NCBI GenBank assembly: GCA_949292205.1
Contig: CASEYR010000007.1
Coordinates: 1 to 47,530, forward strand
DNA: 47,530 bases
Source of the DNA: an uncultured Alphaproteobacteria bacterium
GTDB lineage: Bacteria; Pseudomonadota; Alphaproteobacteria; CAAHEQ01; UBA3637
Reading direction: 5' to 3'
The notes under the pieces are model-generated. The model was not told where the DNA came from and searched no databases. It was given only the letters and a program-made list of their open reading frames with translations. Of this stretch, positions 23,460-30,684 are shown in pieces (within the stretch, counting starts at the first letter, position 1; each line of letters opens with the position of its first letter). Position numbers and translations under genes: made by a program.

Positions 23460-24439
23460 TGGTATGCCATAATAAGAAGAATAATATGGTTAAAAGACTG
23501 GGTGTTTTTTTCTTTTTTGATGAAGACGGCAGGGCGGATGAATATGTTTTTTATTTACTCAACAAAATGAAACATCTTCTGTCGGAATTATGTGTTGTCG
23601 TAAATGGTAAATTAGACGATAAGTCTATTGAACAATTCCAACAAATCGGATCAACACTTTTATTGAGAGACAATAAAGGTCTTGATGCAGCCGCTTATCA
23701 ACACGCTATTCGGTATTATGGATACGAAAAACTGGCTTCATTTGATGAAGTGCTTTTTTTTAATTTTACTTTTTTTGGTCCATTTTGGTCACTGGATAAA
23801 ATGTTTGAAGATATGTCCCACAAACAATGTGATTGGTGGAGTTTATATCGATGTTCGATGAAGCCACCATATATAGAATGGTCACACCTACCGTCATTTT
23901 TTATTGTTTATAGACAATCGTTATTACGCAGTAACACCTTTAAAGAGTATTGGGAAAGTTTACCTCCAATCGAAACATATGATGACAGCGTGATGTTCCA
24001 TGAAGAACGACAAACTCCCTTTTTTGATAAACGTGGGTTTAAAAATGAAGTCTATTTTGATTTTTCGGAGTATGATAATAGACTTGATAATGATTATTGG
24101 CCATTATCCAAAGCGGATATTTTGGTTATAAAGAATCATTTTCCATTTTTAAAACGTCGTAATTTATATGTTATTGATGGCAGAATGAATTTTAATCTTG
24201 TAGATAATGTGATTCGCTATATCGAAAAAAATAGTGATTATCCTATCCGAATGATTTATGACAATATAAGTCGAACTCAGGACATTGACTCGTTAAATAA
24301 TCATACACCCAGCCGTTTAAAAATTATTAAGTGGAAGTTACTTTCTAAAATACATCCCATTGCTGAAAAGAGGGCTAAAAATACAGCAAGATTGAACAAT
24401 CTAGTTTCATCAGATCAGTTTAAAAAACTATTCAGCTAA
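23459..24439 (+). CDS. Second RgpF-like rhamnan synthesis family protein
   Basis: A 326-residue relative of the RgpF family. It has LGVFFFFDEDGRADEYVFYL, the RDNKGLDAAAYQHAI block that parallels NxGxDxxP(F/Y), and FFNFTFFGPFWSLD followed by CDWWSLYR and PSFFIVYRQSLL. It is probably a glycosyltransferase of the same operon. The start is uncertain: ATG 23459 overlaps the previous stop as TAATG and has AGAGGTG upstream; ATG 23486 is the alternative. The C-terminal ~70 residues are basic and may be an acceptor or membrane contact. Confidence 0.75.
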   Translation: MVCHNKKNNMVKRLGVFFFFDEDGRADEYVFYLLNKMKHLLSELCVVVNGKLDDKSIEQFQQIGSTLLLRDNKGLDAAAYQHAIRYYGYEKLASFDEVLFFNFTFFGPFWSLDKMFEDMSHKQCDWWSLYRCSMKPPYIEWSHLPSFFIVYRQSLLRSNTFKEYWESLPPIETYDDSVMFHEERQTPFFDKRGFKNEVYFDFSEYDNRLDNDYWPLSKADILVIKNHFPFLKRRNLYVIDGRMNFNLVDNVIRYIEKNSDYPIRMIYDNISRTQDIDSLNNHTPSRLKIIKWKLLSKIHPIAEKRAKNTARLNNLVSSDQFKKLFS

Positions 24440-24451
24440 AGGAGGTATTTT

Positions 24452-25417
24452 GTGAATAAAAAGGAGTACGGTGGCTATTTTGAATTGGACTTAAACTATA
24501 TTAAACCAAACGGAGAATCTTTTCATTCTCAAGCAGTTGCGTTAAACTCTGGTCGGAGTGGATTACGTTATATTGTGAGGGCTCTTCAAATTAAAAATAT
24601 ATATGTACCCTATTATACCTGTCCGACGATATGGGAAGCATTAAAAGCCGAGCAGTGTAATATGTTTTTTTATGATATTACAAATGATTTGATGCCGATA
24701 ACAACTTTTCCAAAAGATGCTTTTATCTTATATACGAACTATTTTGGAGTCTGTTCATATAATATTGAACGGCTTTCGGCCATATATCCTAATTTGATTA
24801 TTGATAACAGCCATGCTTTTTATTTTCCTTTTAATAAAGGATTGTCTTCTTTCTATAGTCCCCGCAAGTTTTTTGATGTAACAGATGGGGGTTATGTATA
24901 CTGTCCTCAAAAACTGAATATCAATTTTGAAACAGATCGTTCTGCCGATCGATATTTATATTGTATCAAGCGATTAGAATCCGGAGCTAATGCCGGCTAT
25001 TCAGATTTTAAGGTAAGTGAAGATTTCTTAGATAAAGAACCGATTAAGTATATGTCTCACTTAACAGAAAGTATATTAAGTAAAAAAGATTACGGTAAAA
25101 TCAAGCAAATCAGAATGCAAAATTTAGCTTATTTACATAAGGAACTAGGTAGATACAATCTTCTCCATTTAAAATTAACGGAAGATGATGTGGCCTATAA
25201 ATACCCATTTGTTTTTAAAAATGATACTATCAGACATCTATGTATTCAAAATGGTATTTTTTTGACTAAGTGTTGGGATACGGGCAATATGGAGTTACCC
25301 AAAAGCTCGTATTCCCACACCTTACAGAATTACCTGTTTCCGATACCATTAGACCAACGCTATACGATAGAGGATATGCAATACTTGAGTTCATTTATCA
25401 AGCATATTATAGAGTAG
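24452..25417 (+). CDS. DegT-like PLP-fold protein, diverged
   Basis: A 321-residue protein of the PLP aspartate aminotransferase fold. LNSGRSGLRYIVRAL parallels the GT(A/S)AL helix of DegT enzymes, IYVPYYTCPTIWEAL the P-x-(Y/F)-T-x-x(A/T) turn, LIIDNSHAF the (I/E)-D-x-(A/S)-(H/Q)-A PLP contact, and SPRKFFDVTDGGYV the lysine region. K is retained but the spacing differs from SFHxxK. GTG start with a strong AAAGGAGG site. It ends the operon. It may be a sugar aminotransferase with an unusual substrate or a catalytically altered relative. Confidence 0.65.
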   Translation: MNKKEYGGYFELDLNYIKPNGESFHSQAVALNSGRSGLRYIVRALQIKNIYVPYYTCPTIWEALKAEQCNMFFYDITNDLMPITTFPKDAFILYTNYFGVCSYNIERLSAIYPNLIIDNSHAFYFPFNKGLSSFYSPRKFFDVTDGGYVYCPQKLNINFETDRSADRYLYCIKRLESGANAGYSDFKVSEDFLDKEPIKYMSHLTESILSKKDYGKIKQIRMQNLAYLHKELGRYNLLHLKLTEDDVAYKYPFVFKNDTIRHLCIQNGIFLTKCWDTGNMELPKSSYSHTLQNYLFPIPLDQRYTIEDMQYLSSFIKHIIE

Positions 25418-25575
25418 TATATGATTAGCGTATATTATCAAGAAGATATCAAGTTTAGTCTATTGATATAAGTGATATTTATTTTTTTATAAGATTTGAT
25501 ATAGCTAATCTAATATATCTATTTTATTTACTCAGACGAATAGAGTTGTGCTTTAAGGGTAAAAAAATCGATTAT

Positions 25576-25881
25576 TTATGTTTTTGGATATTTAGCCTTT
25601 ATTTCAGTTATTTTATTTATCCAGTTTTGGGTGCCGTTCATTTTATCCCAATATAACATATCTAATTGATCCGAAATAGGAGGATATTCATCTAATCTTT
25701 TTTCTACGTATGTTTTTTTAAAAGAGTTAGGCGCATAACCTGATAAGTACCATTCGCCTTTGTGAGTTTGCTCAACATCCATTTCATGCATACCCATAGA
25801 TTTATAAAAAGCCATATTTGTACCGGTGCCTACCTCACATTGTTTTGTTTTTTCATTGACTATTTTTGCATATTTAAGCAT
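25576..25881 (-). CDS. Phage tail-fibre-associated protein
   Basis: A 101-residue protein beginning MLKYAKIVNEKTKQCEVGTG, then YKSMGMHEMDVEQTHKGEWYLSGYAP and ending in a Lys-rich helix. This arrangement is typical of small proteins encoded directly after phage tail fibres in Gram-negative phages (fibre caps or assembly helpers). It lies 1 bp after the tail fibre gene on the same strand. It faces the polysaccharide operon across a 158-bp AT-rich gap. Its exact role is inferred from neighbourhood. Confidence 0.65.
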   Translation of the reverse strand: MLKYAKIVNEKTKQCEVGTGTNMAFYKSMGMHEMDVEQTHKGEWYLSGYAPNSFKKTYVEKRLDEYPPISDQLDMLYWDKMNGTQNWINKITEIKAKYPKT

Positions 25882-25882
25882 A

Positions 25883-26878
25883 TCAAATCCCTTTCATTGG
25901 ATAAAAAGTTTGTCCTATTCGAGAATCTTCAGGTCCTAAAGTTGCTCCACCGACAATATAGACACGATCATTTTTTGAAACAGAGATAGCAAATTGCTGT
26001 CTATTATAGATGTCATTGCTATTGCCTCGTGAAACACAAACATTATTAACCCATATGCCGTTTGTAGAATTTGTATTCAATATAGCTCTTATTTCACCGG
26101 TACAAGGTGTAGTAAATTGATTTTCTTCTGAATTGTAGACAGATATATCAATACCCGCAGAATAGTCCGGTACATATAAAGCAATAAGGTTTTCTTTTCC
26201 TACCTGAGTTAGGTTATCCATGTCTTTATTGGCTTTGGTGGAGTATTCACTGGCGGCAGCAAGTGCTTCGCTAGCTTTTTGGATAGCTATTCCTGCTGAT
26301 TCATCAGCTTCTGTTGCTTTGGATATAGCTGTATTAGCAGCATTTTCAGCTATAGTCTTATATTCATTTAATGTTGCCTCTAGCGCATTGACGGAAACTG
26401 TTGAGTTTTCTAAATTAGTCCCCTCACTATTCCAAACAATCGCTTTGCCCGCTTTCGGTAAGGGCAACGTCAGATCAACATCTATATCCGCAGCATACGG
26501 TGGCAATACCATAGATCGATTGAGATTATCGGCAATTTGTTGTTGACAGGCAATTTGATAATCCAGCTCATCATTCAAAGTCTTGGCACGCAAAGCGCCA
26601 CCTTCTTGAAAATCTGTAGTCCGTTCTATTTGTAAATTGCGTAACAAAGTAATAATCGTTCCATTTAACGGTGGTCTATTAAAAGTAACCTTTCCGCAAG
26701 AGTGTATCTCATCAATTTCAACGGAATAATCTGTCTCAGACTGAATATCACTACCTAAATAAACCCGCAAATTGGACTCCTTAAAAATAGCAAACGGAAA
26801 TTCAAAGATAGTATTCTGCCCATCCGCAACATACTGTATACGTGGCGGAGTACCATTGATTTTTACATGATTGGTCAT
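25883..26878 (-). CDS. Phage tail fibre protein, T7-type N-terminus
   Basis: A 331-residue fibre. The N-terminal ~140 residues (PPRIQYVADGQNTIFEFPFA, SGALRAKTLNDELDYQIA-like GGALRAKTLNDELDY, and ADNLNRSMVLP) match the T7 tail-fibre N-terminal domain that attaches the fibre to the tail. Residues ~165-225 form an Ala-rich coiled coil (NAANTAISKATEADESAGIA), and the rest is a beta-rich tip. It is on the minus strand, opposite the main prophage block 12 kb away, so the fibre module has been inverted or belongs to a second remnant. It is preceded by a terminator at 26891-26923. Confidence 0.85.
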   Translation of the reverse strand: MTNHVKINGTPPRIQYVADGQNTIFEFPFAIFKESNLRVYLGSDIQSETDYSVEIDEIHSCGKVTFNRPPLNGTIITLLRNLQIERTTDFQEGGALRAKTLNDELDYQIACQQQIADNLNRSMVLPPYAADIDVDLTLPLPKAGKAIVWNSEGTNLENSTVSVNALEATLNEYKTIAENAANTAISKATEADESAGIAIQKASEALAAASEYSTKANKDMDNLTQVGKENLIALYVPDYSAGIDISVYNSEENQFTTPCTGEIRAILNTNSTNGIWVNNVCVSRGNSNDIYNRQQFAISVSKNDRVYIVGGATLGPEDSRIGQTFYPMKGI

Positions 26879-26890
26879 TGTATCTCCTAT

Positions 26891-26923
26891 AAAAAAATCC
26901 GCTTAGGTTAAACCTAAACGGAT
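26891..26923 (-). terminator. Minus-strand terminator just upstream of the tail fibre
   Basis: A 13-bp near-perfect stem (ATCCGCTTAGGTT / AACCTAAACGGAT, one mismatch) is followed, in the minus direction, by seven T. It ends 12 bp before the tail fibre start, so it stops upstream transcripts or acts as an attenuator for the fibre gene. Confidence 0.7.
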
Positions 26924-27263
26924 AGAAAATTAAGCTTGATTAAAAATGAATACATACAATTATCCATTTTAATCATCAATATTTATAACATATTTTTAGC
27001 CAAAAGTCAAGGATTATTTTGTAGTTGCCATCAAAGACAATTCTTTTTAGACTAAAATTTTTCGATATTATTTTTATAACCCAATAAAATATAAGTAATA
27101 TTTTTATTATAAAAATATATTTAGCATATATTGATAAAAATTTTAAATCTATTTTTAAACAACATCAAAATCTATTGATGAACTTTACATAATCGAGAAC
27201 CACATACAAATATCTCTTGCTTCATCAAACTATTAATCTTCTCTCGATATTAAAACTGTAAGA

Positions 27264-27317
27264 GGAATAACTTTCTAGACTGATTTTAGGGAGCATCGTA
27301 AAAGTTATTCCTTTTTT
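27264..27317 (+). other. Hairpin with T-run, possible end of an unknown small RNA
   Basis: GGAATAACTTT (27264-27274) is inverted at 27301-27311 (AAAGTTATTCC), an 11-bp perfect stem with a 26-nt loop, followed by TTTTTT. Upstream, ATCGAGA (27192-27198) pairs with TCTCGAT (27242-27248). No promoter is convincing. Confidence 0.3.
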
Positions 27318-27318
27318 A

Positions 27319-27540
27319 TTATCTCGTCAGAATATCTTTAAGGAGAGCCGCAATTTTTTCTTTTACCGAAGATATGACAGAACACTGACTTTTCGAAAAA
27401 TTTAATTTTCCTCCACTAAAAACTTTAATAGTCTGTCGCAGGCGGACTTTTTTTTGCATCTGAACAGTGGCGTTATAATCCCATGTTTGTGAAGTGGTTA
27501 ATGGTGCCTGATAGTGGCAGATAATTTCAAGTGGAAACAT
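27319..27540 (-). CDS. Hypothetical 73-residue ORF
   Basis: An ATG-started ORF (MFPLEIICHYQAPLTTSQTW...) with a plausible amino-acid mix ending in a basic helix (VKEKIAALLKDILTR). It is the only substantial ORF in the gap beside tRNA-Pro. The upstream ribosome-binding site is weak and no family is recognised. It could be a remnant of a phage gene. Confidence 0.25.
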   Translation of the reverse strand: MFPLEIICHYQAPLTTSQTWDYNATVQMQKKVRLRQTIKVFSGGKLNFSKSQCSVISSVKEKIAALLKDILTR

Positions 27541-27650
27541 ATATCTTTAGCAATAATTCTTTGGGCAACAAAAAACACGAATATTTTTGTAGAGATATGT
27601 CATTAATATAAGTAAAATCAGAGTTAAAAATTAAATTAGTATTAAGCAAC

Positions 27651-27680
27651 AAAAAAAAGCGAAAGGATATCCCTTCGCTT
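27651..27680 (-). terminator. Terminator after tRNA-Pro
   Basis: AAGCGAAAGG / CCCTTCGCTT forms a 10-bp stem with one mismatch and a short loop, followed by eight T in the minus direction, 9 bp beyond the tRNA CCA end. Confidence 0.85.
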
Positions 27681-27688
27681 TCTCTTAA

Positions 27689-27765
27689 TGGTCGGAATGA
27701 CGGGATTTGAACCCATGGCCTCTACGTCCCGAACGTAGTGCTCTACCAGGCTGAGCTACATTCCG
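27689..27765 (-). tRNA. tRNA-Pro, anticodon CGG
   Basis: The minus strand folds as a standard cloverleaf: acceptor stem CGGAATG / CATTCCG, D-loop AGCCTGGTAGAGC, anticodon stem CTACG / CGTAG around the loop TTCGGGA (anticodon CGG, reading CCG), T-arm with GGTTCAAATCC, and an encoded CCA end. The 3' end points toward the phage tail-fibre genes, the usual side for integration into a tRNA, but no duplicated tRNA 3' end was found in the window. Confidence 0.95.
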
Positions 27766-27811
27766 AATGGATGACGAGTCTTTTATCCTATTTTTTCTTA
27801 CTTGTCAAGAA

Positions 27812-28816
27812 TTATTTTATGTATGATGCCACTGTTTTTACCAATCCAGTTTCAAATCTTTCAACGGCATGCCAATTCATATCTCTTTTAATGTGCGTTA
27901 AGTCAAAACCAGCAGAACAAAGGCACTCTCTCTTCCCAGTTGACAAACGAATTAATTGTTCATATTTTTGACCATTCAGTCGCGGTTTTTTTATGTCTAA
28001 AATAGCACAAATGGCCCTAAGCATTTCTAAATCTGTATAAACCTTTTGAGATGCTACATTATAAACCGATCCTGATTGAGCTTTATGATAAATTAAATCC
28101 AAGGCTCTAACGACATCATCTATATAAAGCCAATCATACTTCGTCGCTCCATCATCATTTAAGCTTAAATTTTTTCCTTTCAATGCCCGTGTAATCATCG
28201 TTGGAATAAAACATCCCTCTAACTGTCTTGGACCATAAACTCGAGAAAGTCTAGAGATGGAAATATTCATATTATACGTATTGACATAGGATTTCAAAAA
28301 CATCTCCGCTGAAGCCTTAGATGCCGCATAGGGGGTTTGAGGACACAATAAGTTTTTTTCAGTTACCTCCCCCTCCTCTGACTGCTGCCCATATACATCC
28401 GTTGATGAAACATAATGAATACGACAGTCGTCATATCCTAATTTGTAAATCCCCGCACTGCTTTGCCAATGATTTCGTGCAACCTCTAATACCGTAAACA
28501 CGCTTAAAAAATTAGAGTCAATCAAAGGACGTGGATTTTTGAAGGAGCTATCTGCCAAATCTGCTGATGAAAGTATAACGACACCGCGAATATCAAATTT
28601 TTGAAATAAATTAACCACTCGCTGAGTAGTAGACGCATCCCCGTGTTCAAAAAAATAATGCGGTATTTTTTGACATTCATGAACGTTATCTAAACATCCT
28701 GAAAAGAGCAATTTATCCAAATGAATAATACGATAGTCGGAATATTTTTCTAAAAAATAGCGAGTTAAATGAAATCCGATAAAACCCGCCCCACCAACAA
28801 ATAAAATTGATTTCAT
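27812..28816 (-). CDS. Diverged RmlB paralogue with altered catalytic residues
   Basis: A 334-residue extended SDR aligned without gaps to the intact RmlB at 14723 around the active site and ending with the same type of C-terminus (ILDIKKPRLNGQKYEQLI, ETGLVKTVASYIK). GGAGFIG for NAD is kept, and so are Y163 and K167. The catalytic triplet T138-D139-E140 reads S138-T139-D140, and the AAESHVD motif reads SSADLAD. It has lost the Asp-Glu pair needed for 4,6-dehydration, so it is more likely a 4-epimerase/4-reductase-like or a dead enzyme. It is a single gene between tRNA-Pro and lexA. Confidence 0.8.
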   Translation of the reverse strand: MKSILFVGGAGFIGFHLTRYFLEKYSDYRIIHLDKLLFSGCLDNVHECQKIPHYFFEHGDASTTQRVVNLFQKFDIRGVVILSSADLADSSFKNPRPLIDSNFLSVFTVLEVARNHWQSSAGIYKLGYDDCRIHYVSSTDVYGQQSEEGEVTEKNLLCPQTPYAASKASAEMFLKSYVNTYNMNISISRLSRVYGPRQLEGCFIPTMITRALKGKNLSLNDDGATKYDWLYIDDVVRALDLIYHKAQSGSVYNVASQKVYTDLEMLRAICAILDIKKPRLNGQKYEQLIRLSTGKRECLCSAGFDLTHIKRDMNWHAVERFETGLVKTVASYIK

Positions 28817-28972
28817 AATACCTTCCTTTTTTACATGAGCTCATTATACCGACTTTTTATTACTTTTCAAGATTAAAAAAATTGTTTTGAACACGTCACA
28901 CAGAGAGTTTCAAAGCGATCTGTAAATAAGGATTGCCGAACAGAACAAATGATCAAAACAAACAAAAAATGA

Positions 28973-29018
28973 TTGACAGGATAATTTCCTCTTGATAGAA
29001 TAAGAACAAAACGGAAAC
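28973..29018 (+). promoter_or_regulatory. lexA promoter with candidate SOS box
   Basis: A perfect TTGACA (28973-28978) and TAGAAT (28996-29001) are 17 bp apart. Overlapping the predicted start site is GAAC-N7-AAAC at 29004-29018, one base from the alphaproteobacterial SOS operator GAAC-N7-GAAC, so lexA is probably autoregulated. A related pair, GAACAGAAC, lies at 28938-28946. Confidence 0.65.
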
Positions 29019-29031
29019 AAAGGAGATAAAA

Positions 29032-29658
29032 ATGCTAACCCCACAACAACACAAGTTATTGCAGTTTATCGAAAAATCATTACAAGAAAAAAAGGTTTCT
29101 CCTTCCTTTGAAGAAATGAAAGAGTTCATGGGATTAAAATCAAAATCCAGCATTCATCGCCTCATCTCCGGATTGGAATCTAAACATTTCATTAGACGAC
29201 TACATAATCAGGCGCGAGCTCTTGAACTTGTCCCCAGAAGTGATATCTCCTCTTGTTTTTTATCAATATCTAATGATAACATGAAAGCCATTCCCCTATG
29301 TGGTAAGATTGCTGCAGGACTTCCTATTGAGGCTATCCAAACAGCAGGAAATATTTTAGTTCCCCCTCAACTGACAGGCATTGGTGAACACTACGCTTTG
29401 ATGGTTGAAGGAGACTCTATGAGAGACGCCGGCATAATGGATGGGGATACGGTTATCATTAAGCGAGTTGACAGAGCCCCTGAAGGAGCCATAGTCGTTG
29501 CCTTGATTGATGGATATGAAGTTACCCTAAAACGTCTACATACTTGGGGAACATCAATTGCTCTAGAGCCTGCCAATCCCGCATATCAAACACGTATTTT
29601 TAGTGCTGATCGCGTTGAAATACAAGGCGTTTTAGTTGGTCTTATGCGACAATATTAA
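29032..29658 (+). CDS. lexA: LexA repressor
   Basis: A 208-residue LexA, the SOS repressor, which cleaves itself when RecA filaments form on single-stranded DNA. The N-terminal winged helix has PSFEEMKEFMGLKSKSSIHR, the alphaproteobacterial type. The Ala-Gly cleavage site is A95-G96 in CGKIAAGLP, the nucleophile is S129 in GDSM, and the general base is K167 in VTLKRL. All elements are intact. It has a strong promoter with an SOS-box-like element and is followed by a terminator at 29681. It is the best lineage marker in the window. Confidence 0.95.
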   Translation: MLTPQQHKLLQFIEKSLQEKKVSPSFEEMKEFMGLKSKSSIHRLISGLESKHFIRRLHNQARALELVPRSDISSCFLSISNDNMKAIPLCGKIAAGLPIEAIQTAGNILVPPQLTGIGEHYALMVEGDSMRDAGIMDGDTVIIKRVDRAPEGAIVVALIDGYEVTLKRLHTWGTSIALEPANPAYQTRIFSADRVEIQGVLVGLMRQY

Positions 29659-29680
29659 CGATTGAAAAACCAAATAAAAG

Positions 29681-29707
29681 AAAACCCCCGCGAACTGCGA
29701 GGGTTTT
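29681..29707. terminator. Bidirectional terminator between lexA and the small-RNA candidate
   Basis: AAAACCC...GGGTTTT with an inner CGC/GCG pair forms an imperfect stem flanked by A-run and T-run, so it can end lexA on the plus strand and the RNA candidate on the minus strand. Confidence 0.75.
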
Positions 29708-29812
29708 GTCAAGAAAGGGGCAAAAAAGGGGGAGCTGCACCCTTCCCCGCCGAATACCTGCGAGACATAGGGAGACTAAAATTGCAAGTATTCAGGTCAC
29801 CTTACGGCAACG
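29681..29812 (-). ncRNA. Unidentified structured small RNA candidate
   Basis: A promoter (29819-29847, minus) and the terminator at 29681-29707 bound about 130 nt with no convincing ORF. The predicted transcript has a 12-bp hairpin (CCTGAATACTTGC paired with GCAGGTATTCGG, loop about 22 nt), then a G-rich hairpin GGGGAAGGGTGCAGCTCCCC, then the terminator stem. The GGAAGGGTGCAGC block recalls the SRP RNA core GGAAGGRAGCAGC, but the matching 5' strand GGTCAGG is not evident; 6S RNA is another possibility by size. Compensated stems and clean boundaries argue for a real noncoding RNA. Confidence 0.55.
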
Positions 29813-29818
29813 AAAAAC

Positions 29819-29847
29819 ATCGTAACATATTCATTTTGTTTTGTCAA
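29819..29847 (-). promoter_or_regulatory. Promoter of the small-RNA candidate
   Basis: On the minus strand TTGACA (29847-29842) and TACGAT (29824-29819) are exactly 17 bp apart. Nothing translatable with a ribosome-binding site follows. The region 29848-30006 upstream is AT-rich without other features. Confidence 0.7.
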
Positions 29848-30006
29848 CATATTCTTGTATAAAAAATAATAAACTTAAGGGTATTTTTTGAATATTCAGA
29901 AATAAATTATCCCTTGATTTACTATCTTTGACCTATTCTCTCTTTTTAATTTTGTGTCAGAAATTTTTTCTATATCCCTCTCATACTACCTTTTCCAAAA
30001 AGCATG

Positions 30007-30034
30007 AAAAAACCTCGGCAAAACCGAGGTTTTC
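30007..30034 (-). terminator. Terminator after efp
   Basis: AAAACCTCGG / CCGAGGTTTT is a perfect 10-bp stem with a CAAAA loop, followed in the minus direction by TTTTTT. It lies 17 bp after the efp stop. Confidence 0.9.
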
Positions 30035-30050
30035 TAAAAAGCAAAACAGC

Positions 30051-30614
30051 TTATTTCGCACGCTCAACATAAGAATTATCAGCGGTCGAAACAACAATTT
30101 TTTCACCGACATTTACAAACGGAGGAATTGTTGTCCGGATACCGTTATCCAAAACAGCCGGTTTATAAGAATTTGTTGCTGTTTGATTTTTGATAGCCGG
30201 TTCTGTTTCAACAACCGTCAAAACAACATTCGGGGGCAAATTAACGCCAACCGGTTTTCCTTCAATAAAGTTGACGGTTACTTCCATATTGTCCTGCAAG
30301 AATAAAGCGGACTCTCCCATCATAGATGTCGGAACTTCGAACTGATCATATGTTTCAGAGTTCATAAACACCAAGTTATCCCCTTCTTTATACAAAAACT
30401 GGCAATCAAACTCTTCACTCATCAACTTTTCAACCGTATCGGCCGTCCGCCAACGTTCCTGAGTTTTCACTCCGGTTACGACATCACGCATTTCCACTTG
30501 AATAAATGCACCACCTTTACCCGGTTGAATTAAGTTAATTTTAGAAACCATATATTGCTTGCCATTATGTTGTAAAACCCAACCCGGGCGAATTTGATTT
30601 GCTTGTTCTTTCAT
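30051..30614 (-). CDS. efp: Elongation factor P
   Basis: A 187-residue EF-P with its three-barrel layout. The N-terminal KOW-like domain carries the loop QPGKGGAF with K33, the residue beta-lysylated by EpmA in proteobacteria. The middle domain reads EEFDCQFLYKEGDNLVFMN and the C-terminal domain ends KPAVLDNGIRTTIPPFVNVG...ADNSYVERAK. It relieves ribosomes stalled at polyproline. The partner epmA is divergently transcribed 70 bp away. EpmB is not in the window. Confidence 0.95.
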   Translation of the reverse strand: MKEQANQIRPGWVLQHNGKQYMVSKINLIQPGKGGAFIQVEMRDVVTGVKTQERWRTADTVEKLMSEEFDCQFLYKEGDNLVFMNSETYDQFEVPTSMMGESALFLQDNMEVTVNFIEGKPVGVNLPPNVVLTVVETEPAIKNQTATNSYKPAVLDNGIRTTIPPFVNVGEKIVVSTADNSYVERAK

Positions 30615-30684
30615 TTTATGCTATACCTCTTCAAAAATTAAGATGCGAAAAATATAGCATAGTTTTTTTAGAAAGGCAAGACAA

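Larger units (their letters stand above)
26924..27688. other. Mostly noncoding AT-rich stretch between tail fibre and tRNA-Pro
   Basis: About 765 bp with only one weak ORF (27319-27540, minus), a long-armed hairpin at 27264-27317 and a terminator after the tRNA. No integrase or duplicated tRNA end is visible. It probably marks decayed phage or island sequence. Confidence 0.5.

Noticed and set aside
14723-25417. Rhamnose pathway
   Set aside because: Only RmlB is present; RmlA, RmlC and RmlD are absent and the WecE-like enzyme points to an amino sugar instead.
25762-26546. Plus-strand ORFs opposite the tail-fibre genes
   Set aside because: Hydrophobic or Ala/Ser-rich shadows of the fibre coiled coil; no ribosome-binding site.
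29662-29862. Plus-strand 66-codon ORF after lexA
   Set aside because: It runs through the lexA terminator and across the minus-strand RNA candidate and its promoter; its amino-acid content is explained by those structures.
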